Assembly: GCA_963844865.1 (NCBI GenBank)
Contig: CAWJPY010000002.1
Location: 62,001 to 126,000 of the forward strand
Length of the DNA: 64,000 bases
Reading direction: 5' to 3'
From: CAWJPY01 sp963844865
Lineage (GTDB): Bacteria > Acidobacteriota > Thermoanaerobaculia > Thermoanaerobaculales > Sulfomarinibacteraceae
Of this stretch, positions 56,849 to 64,000 are shown piece by piece; position 1 is the first letter of the stretch, and each line of letters opens with the position of its first letter. The position numbers were made by a program, and so were the translations under genes. Below the pieces are notes generated by a model. That model ran no database searches, had not been told where the DNA came from, and saw only the letters and a list, made by a program, of their open reading frames with translations.

Positions 56849-58459
56849 TCAGAAGAGGGCCTGGCTGGTCACCACCACGGTGTAGCCGGAGCCGTCGTCG
56901 GGGACCGCCATGTCCAGACGGAGCAGGTGGGTGATGCCGGAGGTGACGATGTCGGCGACGATGCCGATGCCCACGTCGGTCCGCACGCCTCGGGTGCTCC
57001 GGCCCACCCGTGGGTTCCAGGTGACGCCGGCGTCCGCGAACCCCACGACACCCAGGGACATGAGGTGCAGCACATCGCGTTTGACCAGCTTGCGCCACTG
57101 GACGTTGAGGACCGCTCGTCCGGTGCCGTCGAAGGAGTCGGGGTCCCATCCCCGCAGCCCGGTGTCGGCGCCCAGGGTGAGCTGGCGGTTGCGGTCCAGG
57201 TCGTGGGAGAGCTCGGAGCGGAGGCGCAGCTGCCAGCCGCGGTCGCCGACCCGGAATGCCGCCACCTGGCCGCCGACCACCCAGTTGTGGGGGTCACCCC
57301 GGTCCAGGCGTCCGCTGGCGAAGGCCTCCGACAGCACGAGCCAGGCGCCGCGCTGCCAGCCCACCGACAGGGAGCCGTCCACCAGCGCGCGTTCCTCGTC
57401 GCCTCCGGTCGGCGGCGTCGACACCGTGAGGCCGAGATCCAGGATGGGCCCCAGGGCCACGTCCTCCTGTCCGGTCCACCCCCTGACGCCGGTCAGCACC
57501 AGGTAGTTGTCGCGGATCTGCTCGTAGGCCAGTCGCGGGCCGGACACGAGGCGGTCCTCGGGAGGCGGGTAGAAGGGCAGACCGGGCGCCTGCTCCCAGT
57601 CGTCGAAGCGGTCGTGGCGGTACTGCCAGCCGAGGCTCAGGCGCCGGGTGGTGCCGTGGGCGGTTCCGAGGTGGATCCCGTACCAGGCCGACCACCGGTG
57701 GCTCGTGTGGTGCCCTCGGAGAACCGACTCGGACATCGAGTAGAGATGGTCGATGAGCCGTCCCGATTCCCAGTCCCCTCCCCATGCCCGCTGCGAGGCC
57801 AGGGAGAAGAACGGCCGTTCGACGCGGGCGAGGTCGCGGAAGCCGTCGGTGAGATCCTCGTGCAGGATGTCGGCCCGCCAGCGCGAGCCGAGGATGTTGG
57901 GGTCGACGTAGTGGTAGCGCCAGGTCTCGCGCTCGACGTCGGAGCGGTACTCGACCTCCACCATCTTGCCCCAGCCGAGCAGGTTCTTCTCCTGGAGCTG
58001 GAAGCTGTAGCCGCTGCGGCTGCCCGTGATCCCGGCGTTGAGGCCGAGGTTGAGGGTCCATCGGTCATGGGTGATCACCGTGACCTCGACGCCACCCTCA
58101 ACCCGCCGAGCCGTGATGTAGACCGGGTTCAGGTAGCCCAGGCCGCGGAGGAGACGGGCGCTCTCCGCCGCCTTCCCCGGCGAGTAGGGATCGCCGACCT
58201 TGAACAGGATCATCTGGCGGAGGAAGTGCTCTCTGCTCACCACGTGCAGGGCGTTGGCGCTGCGGTACAGCCAACCCGAGGTGGCGGGCTCCGAGGTGTC
58301 GAAGATGTTGTTGCGCTGAAAGACGATGCGGACGATGGGCAGGCCGGCCAGCGGGGAGGCGTCCGGGGGGGTGGGCGACGCGGTGGCGGCCGGCTTCGAC
58401 GTCAGCAGGACGAGCAGGGCGGCGCCGGCCGCGAGCCACCGCGAGCGCCTCCACGACAT
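56849..58459 (-). CDS. BamA/Omp85-like outer-membrane protein
   Basis: 536 aa; signal peptide about 1-28, then one or two POTRA-like segments ('PIVRIVFQRNNIFDT', 'YSPGKAAESARLLRGLGYLN') and a beta-barrel ending in Phe ('VVVTSQALF'). 'GADTGLRGWDPDSFDGTGRA' resembles the VRGY/VRGF loop region of Omp85 proteins, here with Leu-Arg-Gly-Trp. It is shorter than BamA (about 800 aa, five POTRA), so I do not call it the essential BamA. It is 23 nt after the pentapeptide gene and 17 nt before the M14 peptidase gene, suggesting a shared export or surface role. Confidence 0.8.
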   Translation of the reverse strand: MSWRRSRWLAAGAALLVLLTSKPAATASPTPPDASPLAGLPIVRIVFQRNNIFDTSEPATSGWLYRSANALHVVSREHFLRQMILFKVGDPYSPGKAAESARLLRGLGYLNPVYITARRVEGGVEVTVITHDRWTLNLGLNAGITGSRSGYSFQLQEKNLLGWGKMVEVEYRSDVERETWRYHYVDPNILGSRWRADILHEDLTDGFRDLARVERPFFSLASQRAWGGDWESGRLIDHLYSMSESVLRGHHTSHRWSAWYGIHLGTAHGTTRRLSLGWQYRHDRFDDWEQAPGLPFYPPPEDRLVSGPRLAYEQIRDNYLVLTGVRGWTGQEDVALGPILDLGLTVSTPPTGGDEERALVDGSLSVGWQRGAWLVLSEAFASGRLDRGDPHNWVVGGQVAAFRVGDRGWQLRLRSELSHDLDRNRQLTLGADTGLRGWDPDSFDGTGRAVLNVQWRKLVKRDVLHLMSLGVVGFADAGVTWNPRVGRSTRGVRTDVGIGIVADIVTSGITHLLRLDMAVPDDGSGYTVVVTSQALF

Positions 58460-58482
58460 GGCGCATGGAGGCGCGGGCGGCC

Positions 58483-59922
58483 TCAACGGGTGCGCCGCTT
58501 GCGGGTCGCCTCCCGCTCGCGCACCAGCTCCGCCACCTGGCGGATCCGCTTGCGCTCCCGAGCCTCGCGCATCTTCTCCCGCCGCCGCCCGAGCACCTGG
58601 AAGAGCTCGCTGAAGCGCAGCATCAGGAGCATGTGCCCCATGTTCGTGGGCACCTTGGTGTTGCGGACCCGAGCCCCCCACAGCCGGGCGGTGGCCAGGT
58701 TGGCCTTGGTGAGGTCGGCGTTGCGGAGGTCCGACCACCGCAGGTCGGCCCGGTCCAGGTCGATCCCGATGGCGTCGGAGAAGCGCAGATCGGCCCCCAC
58801 CAGCTTGGCCCCGGCGGCCGAGGCGAGGATCAGGTTGGTGCCCGACAGGTCGACTCCCTGGGCCAGCACGCCGGCGAGGTCGGCCTGCTTGAGGTTGGCG
58901 TGCCGGAGGGTCGCGTCCACCAGCTTGGCGCCCCGGAGCTTCGCTCCCTCCAGGTTGGCATGGCGGAAGTCGGCCTGCTCCAGGTTGGCCTCGTGGAAGT
59001 CCACGGAACGGAGCTCGCAGCGGGTGAACACCGATCGTCTCAGGTCGGCGGTGGCGAAGGACACTCGGCCCACGCTGGGCGAGCGGAAGTCCAGCTCCAC
59101 GAGCTGGGCGCCGGTCAGGATGCACCCGTCCAGGATCGCGCTGATGAGGCTCGAGCCCCTCAGGTCCGCCTGGGAGAGGTTGGTGCCCTGGAAGCTGGCC
59201 TTCTCCAGGTCGGCGTGGCTGAGGCTGGCGCCGTCGCACTGGGCGTGGTCGAAGGTGGACTCCACCAGGCTCGCGCTGTGGAAGTTCGCGCCCCTGAGCA
59301 CGGCGTCGCGGAAGTCCGCCCGGGCCAGCCGCGAGTTCTTGAACTGGGCGTTGCTCGCCTGTGCCCGGCGGAAGACCGCGGCCTCCATGTCCAGGTCCTG
59401 CAGCTCCACGCCCTCCAGGATCGCCGCCTCCGCCTGGACTCCGCGGAGGGTGGCGCGGGTGAAGCGGCCGCCGCGCAGGGAGGCGCCGCGGAGGATGGCG
59501 CCGGTGAAGTCGGTCCCGTCGAAGATGGCGCTCTCCAGCAAGGCCTGGGAGAGGTCGGCACGACGGAGGAAGGCGCCGGTCAGGTTCGCGCCCCGGAAGA
59601 CGGAGCTGTGCAGGACGCTCCCCGAGAGGTCCACGCCCGAGAGGTCCAGGAAGTCGAGGTGGACCTGGTTCATGGTGACGTCGACGAAGCTGGCTCCGGC
59701 CACGATCGCCGAGTCGAGGCTGGCCAGGTTGAGGTTGGAGCCGTCGAGCCGCGCGCCGCTCAGGTCCGCCCCGCGCAGGTGGGCCTTCGACAGGTCCAGG
59801 CCGCGCAGGTCCATGCCCGCGAGCTCGGCGTCGATGAGGTCCGGCGCCACAGTGGGGTTGGCGGACCGCCACTCGTTCCAGCTCCCGGCCCGTAGCTGCT
59901 CGAGGTGGTCGGGATTGGCCAT
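58483..59922 (-). CDS. Pentapeptide-repeat protein
   Basis: 479 aa from ATG 59922 consisting almost wholly of A(D/N)Lxx repeats ('DLSKAHLRGADLSGARL', 'ANLEQADFRHANLEGAKLRG'), about 75 five-residue units forming a right-handed quadrilateral beta-helix. No signal peptide. The C-terminus (about 430-479) is a basic helical segment ('REKMREARERKRIRQV'). Such proteins are structural or DNA-mimicking; the basic tail is against gyrase-type DNA mimicry. It heads a cluster with the BamA-like and M14 genes and is divergent from the subtilase. Confidence 0.88.
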   Translation of the reverse strand: MANPDHLEQLRAGSWNEWRSANPTVAPDLIDAELAGMDLRGLDLSKAHLRGADLSGARLDGSNLNLASLDSAIVAGASFVDVTMNQVHLDFLDLSGVDLSGSVLHSSVFRGANLTGAFLRRADLSQALLESAIFDGTDFTGAILRGASLRGGRFTRATLRGVQAEAAILEGVELQDLDMEAAVFRRAQASNAQFKNSRLARADFRDAVLRGANFHSASLVESTFDHAQCDGASLSHADLEKASFQGTNLSQADLRGSSLISAILDGCILTGAQLVELDFRSPSVGRVSFATADLRRSVFTRCELRSVDFHEANLEQADFRHANLEGAKLRGAKLVDATLRHANLKQADLAGVLAQGVDLSGTNLILASAAGAKLVGADLRFSDAIGIDLDRADLRWSDLRNADLTKANLATARLWGARVRNTKVPTNMGHMLLMLRFSELFQVLGRRREKMREARERKRIRQVAELVREREATRKRRTR

Positions 59923-60000
59923 GGGCCTATTATCCCCGATCTTTGCACCTGCGAAAGGCGCCCGGGCGGACGGGCCACGTAAGATACTCGAGGAGTCGGA

Positions 60001-62128
60001 ATGCAGAGTCTCCGAGCACGAAGTGGCGGGCTCGTCGCCGTGGTCCTGGTCGCGGTGGCGGCGGTTGCGAGTACAGCCGCCGACCGCTCCGACCGAGGTG
60101 TGGCTCCCGAGCGCCGCCAGGCACCCGCCACCCTGCGCCTGGTGCGCCTCGCCCAGGGGACGGGAGCCCGTGCCGTGGCCGAGCTCGAGGCCCGCGGCAT
60201 GCGCATCATGGGTCACCTCGGCGGGGGCGCCCTCCTGGCGGCGTTCCCGCAGGGGTCCACGCCGCCTCCGCCCGCGGTGGCCACCCTCGAGGCGTGGTCG
60301 GCCGAGCGGGCCGTGGCCCCGATCCTGGCGCGGCTCGACGCCCGTGCCGCGGCCCGGATGACCGGCGGCGTCGGGTCGTGATCGGTCTCGCCCCCGGGGC
60401 CGACCCGTCATCCGGCACGCGCGATCCTCACGGACGCTGGAGCAGCGGTGTCGTGGACGGAGGCCGGTGCCGACGGTGCCCCAGCTCGGGCTGCGGGTTC
60501 CGGCGGCCCACCTGGACGAGGTGCTGGCGGCGCTGCGCCGCCTCGACGATCTCGCCTGGGCCGACCTCCAGCCCCCCATCCGGCTGCGCAACGCGGCCTC
60601 CGCGTGGCGTTGTCAGTCGGGGATGTCCGGCGCGACGCCGATCTTCGACCATGGTCTCTACGGCGAAGGCCAGGTCATCGCCGTCATGGACACCGGCATC
60701 GACATCGACCACTGCCAGTTCGAGGACCCGGTCCACGGCCTGCCCGCCCTCAACGACGACGTGACCACCGCCATCGACCCGGGTCACCGCAAGGTGCTGG
60801 CGGTGGACTTCTACTGGAGCCGCGACTGGCCGGTTCCGGGGCCGGAGTCGTGGGACGACCAGGGCCACGGCAGCCACGTGGCCGGCAGCGTGGCGGGGGA
60901 CGAGGGCGCGAACGGTCGCCGCGACGGCTACGACGGCATGGCCCCCGCCGCCAAGCTGGTGATCCAGGACGGGGGCTTCACCACGGATCCCTGTGCCGAC
61001 CTGCCCGGCCTGGGCTGTCCGGTACGCCCCCTGGGGCCGGTGCTCGCGCAGGCGTACGCCCAGGGCGCGCGGATCCACTCCGACTCGTGGGGGGACGAGG
61101 AGGACGTCGAGCCCTTCAACAGGTACACCGAGCGCACCGCCGACATCGACCGCTTCATCTGGCACCACCCTGACTTCCTGGTGTTGGTGGCCGGCGGCAA
61201 CGCCGGACCGGGCGACAACACTATCGGCTCCCCGGCCACGGGCAAGAACGTGGTGGGGGTGGGCGCCACCGTGCACGGCGACCAGGAGCCCCCCTGCGTG
61301 GCCGTGTTCTCGTCCAGAGGTTGGACCCAGGACGGGCGCATCAAGCCCGACGTGGTGGCGCCCGGCGCCTCCGTGATATCGGCTGCCTCCGACCGCGCCA
61401 TCGACACCTTCAACTGCGGCGTCCGAGCCCTCTGGGGGACCTCCATGGCCACGCCCACCGCCGCCGGACTGACCGCCCTGGTGCGCCAGTACTACGTGGA
61501 CGGCTACTACCCGGCGGGGAGGCCGCTGCCGGGGAGCGGCTTCACCCCCAGCGCGGCCCTCCTCAAGGCCACCCTCATCGCCTCGGCGGTGGACCTCACC
61601 TCCCTGGGCTGCACCGGCATCGAGCCGATCCCTTCCCGGGACCAGGGGTGGGGCCTCATCCAGCTGGACCGGGCCCTGACGTTCCCTGGCGATGAAAGGG
61701 GGCTGTGGGTGGACGACGAACCGAACGGCTTCGCCACCGACCTCGACCCGGTGGTCACCCGGCGTCTCCGGCTGAGCGCCTCCGGCCCCCTGAAGGCGGT
61801 CCTGGTGTGGACGGACCCGCCGTCGAGCTCGGCCGCCGCGAGCAACCTGGTCAACGACCTCGACCTCGAGGTCGAGGGCCCGGACGGGACCTTCGCCGGC
61901 AACGCCTTCGCGGGTGGGGTCTCGGTTTCCGGGGGCATGGCGGACCGCACGAACAACGTCGAGGTGGTGTGGCTGCCCGCCGCCGCGGCCGGGGAGTGGA
62001 CGATCACCGTCGCTGCCCACCGCGTCATCCAGGGCCCCCAGCCCTGGGCCCTGGTGGTGACGGGTGCCGTCGTCGCCCCCGCGCCCGCTCCGCGCCGCGG
62101 CGGCATCCGCCACGTCCCTGGAGGTTGA
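60001..62128 (+). CDS. Secreted subtilisin-like S8 protease (frame broken near the prodomain)
   Basis: About 700 aa if repaired. ATG 60001 with GGAG upstream starts a signal peptide and prodomain ('LVRLAQGTGARAVAELEARG'); between about 60370 and 60480 the frame changes several times ('VIGLAPGADPSS', 'ARAILTDAGAAV', then 'VPQLGLRVPAAHLDEVLAAL'). The protease domain follows intact: Asp in 'VIAVMDTGID', His in 'GHGSHVAGSV', oxyanion Asn in 'VAGGNAGPG', Ser in 'GTSMATPTAAG'. A C-terminal beta domain ('VNDLDLEVEGPDGTFAGN') is of the P-domain-like kind seen in kumamolisin/PR-type subtilases. The stop abuts the convergent racemase stop. Confidence 0.82.
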
Positions 62129-62827
62129 CTACCCTCGAGCCTCCTCGATCAGCCGCCGCGCGAGCACCTGGAGAGGGTCCAGCCAGGGCACGGAGGGGTG
62201 ACGGCGGGCCAGGGCCAGGGAGATCTCGGTGCAGCCGGCGAGCACCGCGCCGGCCCCCCGACGGACGACGTCGTCCACGGCCGGCGTGAGCACGCCGAGG
62301 TCCGCGGACTCGACGCCGTTCCGTTTCACGTCGCCGATCACCGCCATCACCGCCTCCTGGCCCTCCACACCGGGCAGGACGGGGCGCAGCCCGTGGCGGG
62401 CGAGGGCACGGTGGTAGATCTCGGCCCGGAGCGTGCCGTCGGTGGCGAGGACACCGATCGCGGCGTCTTCGCCGAGCTTGCCCCGGGCCGCCCGCGCCGT
62501 CTCGTCGGGCATGTCCAGAACCGGGACGCGGACGGCGGCGCGGATGTCGGCCAGAAAGGCGTGGGCCGTGTTGCAGGGCATGCCGATGAGCTCGGCCCCG
62601 GCGCGCTCCAGGTTGCGGGCCGTGGCGGTGAGCGCGGCGACCACCGCGGCGGTGTCGCCCGCGAGGAGGGCTTTGGTGCGGTCGGGCACCTTGGGGTTCG
62701 AGTCGATGAGGATGCGCAGGTGGTCCTGCTCGCGATGGATGGGCGTGCGCCGGATGATCTCCTCGTAGAGGGCCGCCGTGGACTCGGGGCCCATGCCGCC
62801 CAGGATGCCGATGACCTTCTCGCTCAC
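62129..62827 (-). CDS. Aspartate/glutamate racemase family protein
   Basis: 232 aa PLP-independent racemase. The two catalytic Cys are in 'IGMPCNTAHAF' and 'LAGCTEISLAL'; 'IGILGGMGPESTA' at the N-terminus is typical of aspartate racemases (RacD/YgeA). It interconverts L- and D-Asp or a related acidic amino acid. ATG 62827 overlaps the stop of the DmpA-type peptidase (ATGA). Confidence 0.9.
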   Translation of the reverse strand: MSEKVIGILGGMGPESTAALYEEIIRRTPIHREQDHLRILIDSNPKVPDRTKALLAGDTAAVVAALTATARNLERAGAELIGMPCNTAHAFLADIRAAVRVPVLDMPDETARAARGKLGEDAAIGVLATDGTLRAEIYHRALARHGLRPVLPGVEGQEAVMAVIGDVKRNGVESADLGVLTPAVDDVVRRGAGAVLAGCTEISLALARRHPSVPWLDPLQVLARRLIEEARG

Positions 62828-63990
62828 GGCCGACGCGCTCCGCCGCGCCGCGCGGCGACGAGCGCGCGCAGCGGCTCCAGGGGGAGGGCTTGGCGAGTGT
62901 GCCCCTCGAAGCCGGTCACCGTGGTTGCGCGCAGCAGGGAGTTGTAGACCGCCTCCTCCACGGCCTCGACGGTGGCCAGAAAGAGCGGGCTCATGGCGTC
63001 GTTGGTGAGCATCCCGCGGTCGGAGACGGGCGCGCCCGGCTCATAGGGCACCGGGTTGCGGGTGGAGAAGGCGATGACGAAGTCGCCGGAGCCGTTGGCC
63101 ATGAAGGAGCCCGTACGGGCCAGGCCGAGCACCGCCCGCCTCGCCATGCGCTCCAGGTTGCGGGCGTCCACCGGGGCGTCGGTGGCGAGCACGACCATGC
63201 ACGAGCCGGGGCCGTCCGCCGGGGCCGGGGCTGGTCCTTCGAGCTGCTCTCTGAACGCGTACTGCCCGATGGCCTGGCCGAGGTGAAGGCCGTCCACGGT
63301 GAGGATGCCGCCGTAGTTGGTCTGGACCAGGGCGCCCACGGTGTAGCCGCCGAGGCCCTCCGGCAGCAGGCGCGACGCCGTGCCGATACCGCCCTTGAAG
63401 CCGAAGCAGGAGGTGCCCGTGCCCGCACCCACGGTGCCCTCCGCCACCGCGCCGGCGCGCGCGCCGGTGATGGCGTGGACCACGTGCTCGGCCCGCACCC
63501 CACAGTGCCTGATGTCGTTCAGGTAGCCGTCGTTGGTCTCGCCGACCACGGCGTTCACCGAGCGCACGTCCTCGTTGCCGGGCTGGGCGAGGGTCCAGTC
63601 CACCACCGCCTGCACCGCGGTTCCCACGCACAGGGTGTTGGTGAGCACGATGGGGGTCTCCACGTTGCCGAGCTCGTGCACCTGGAGGAAGCCGGCCGCC
63701 TTGCCGAAGGCGTTGGCCGCGTAGACCCCGGCCGGAACCTTGCGCTGGAAGAGGTTGCCGGCGTGGGGGAGGATGGCGGTCACTCCGGTGCGTACCGCCT
63801 CGCCCTCGATCAGCGTGGTGTGGCCCACCCGCACCCCGGCCACGTCGGTGATGGCATTCAGCGGGCCTGTTGCCAGGATCCCCGGCCGGATGCCCAGGTC
63901 CCGCGCCCGCGGGCGCTCGTCGGCCCTCGCCATGGCCACCGTCAGCACCAACGCCGGCGCCAGAGCCAGTGCCGCCGTCCGTCTTCCCAT
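62824..63990 (-). CDS. DmpA/P1 family aminopeptidase, exported
   Basis: 388 aa Ntn-type peptidase that matures by self-cleavage. A signal peptide (about 1-24, 'TVAMARA') is unusual, most P1 enzymes being cytoplasmic. 'DVAGVRVGHTTL', 'NTLCVGTAV', 'GAGTGTSCFGFKGGIGTASR' (self-cleavage region) and 'MVVLATDAPVDARNLERMARR' are family landmarks. DmpA releases N-terminal L- or D-residues from short peptides and amides. Coupled to an aspartate racemase gene, it may feed D-amino-acid use. The promoter lies beyond the window edge. Confidence 0.88.
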   Translation of the reverse strand: MGRRTAALALAPALVLTVAMARADERPRARDLGIRPGILATGPLNAITDVAGVRVGHTTLIEGEAVRTGVTAILPHAGNLFQRKVPAGVYAANAFGKAAGFLQVHELGNVETPIVLTNTLCVGTAVQAVVDWTLAQPGNEDVRSVNAVVGETNDGYLNDIRHCGVRAEHVVHAITGARAGAVAEGTVGAGTGTSCFGFKGGIGTASRLLPEGLGGYTVGALVQTNYGGILTVDGLHLGQAIGQYAFREQLEGPAPAPADGPGSCMVVLATDAPVDARNLERMARRAVLGLARTGSFMANGSGDFVIAFSTRNPVPYEPGAPVSDRGMLTNDAMSPLFLATVEAVEEAVYNSLLRATTVTGFEGHTRQALPLEPLRALVAARRGGARRP

Positions 63991-64000
63991 GCCATGCTCC

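Noticed and set aside
56927..60361. 1144-codon plus-strand open frame
   Set aside because: Complement of the BamA-like and pentapeptide genes; the repeat pattern on that strand is only the mirror of the pentapeptide repeats.

Overview
This window is a 64 kb piece of a very GC-rich, gene-dense Gram-negative bacterial chromosome. Several encoded proteins need an outer membrane: two beta-barrel porin types, FadL, a BamA-like protein and an outer-membrane cytochrome conduit. There are no rRNA or tRNA genes, phage genes, IS transposases or CRISPR arrays that I can see. The mix of genes (Rrf2-SUF operon, EF-P with EpmA and EpmB, pyrophosphate-type phosphofructokinase, Bacteroidetes-like ParE, a secreted-protein C-terminal domain on a multiheme cytochrome) suggests an uncultivated lineage such as Acidobacteriota (Thermoanaerobaculia-like). 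This is an inference, and another deep high-GC Gram-negative phylum is possible.

Layout. 0-13 kb: partial parE; a thioredoxin/outer-membrane barrel fusion; a cinA-like/acyl-CoA ligase/PLP-enzyme operon; NnrU; the EF-P modification cluster efp-epmA with divergent epmB; an NFACT-R/GDPD pair. 13-20 kb: a dienoyl-CoA-reductase-like SDR, then the suf operon on the minus strand (Rrf2 regulator, sufB, C, D, S, U, T), most junctions being 1-4 nt overlaps. 20-33 kb: nitrilase-family hydrolase, lon, a rhomboid-like membrane protein, a fadL-esterase operon, a HAD phosphatase, an aldo/keto reductase and ppc. 33-42 kb: the most notable region, a nine-heme secreted cytochrome and, convergent to it, an mtrC-mtrA-mtrB-like operon that would form an electron conduit across the outer membrane. 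42-52 kb: a large GH13 protein, two unknown genes, pyrC, PPi-type pfk, gloA and an rRNA methyltransferase. 52-64 kb: a four-helix-bundle protein, pepF, a pentapeptide/BamA-like/M14 carboxypeptidase cluster, a subtilisin-like protease, an aspartate racemase and a DmpA-type peptidase.

Intergenic spaces carry several repeat families: four copies of a hairpin built on GTGCCTGGCAC, tracts built from GGCGGCAGCGATC (including 16 perfect tandem copies of a 13-mer), GGACGC tracts, and a 30 bp direct repeat on both sides of ppc. Two broken copies of the four-helix-bundle gene lie in repeat-rich spacers.

Reading frames of sufB, lon, the aldo/keto reductase, ppc, the nonaheme cytochrome, pepF and the subtilase are interrupted by single-base indels although the protein sequence stays well conserved across each break. 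I treat these as probable sequence or assembly errors and give the whole gene span for each.
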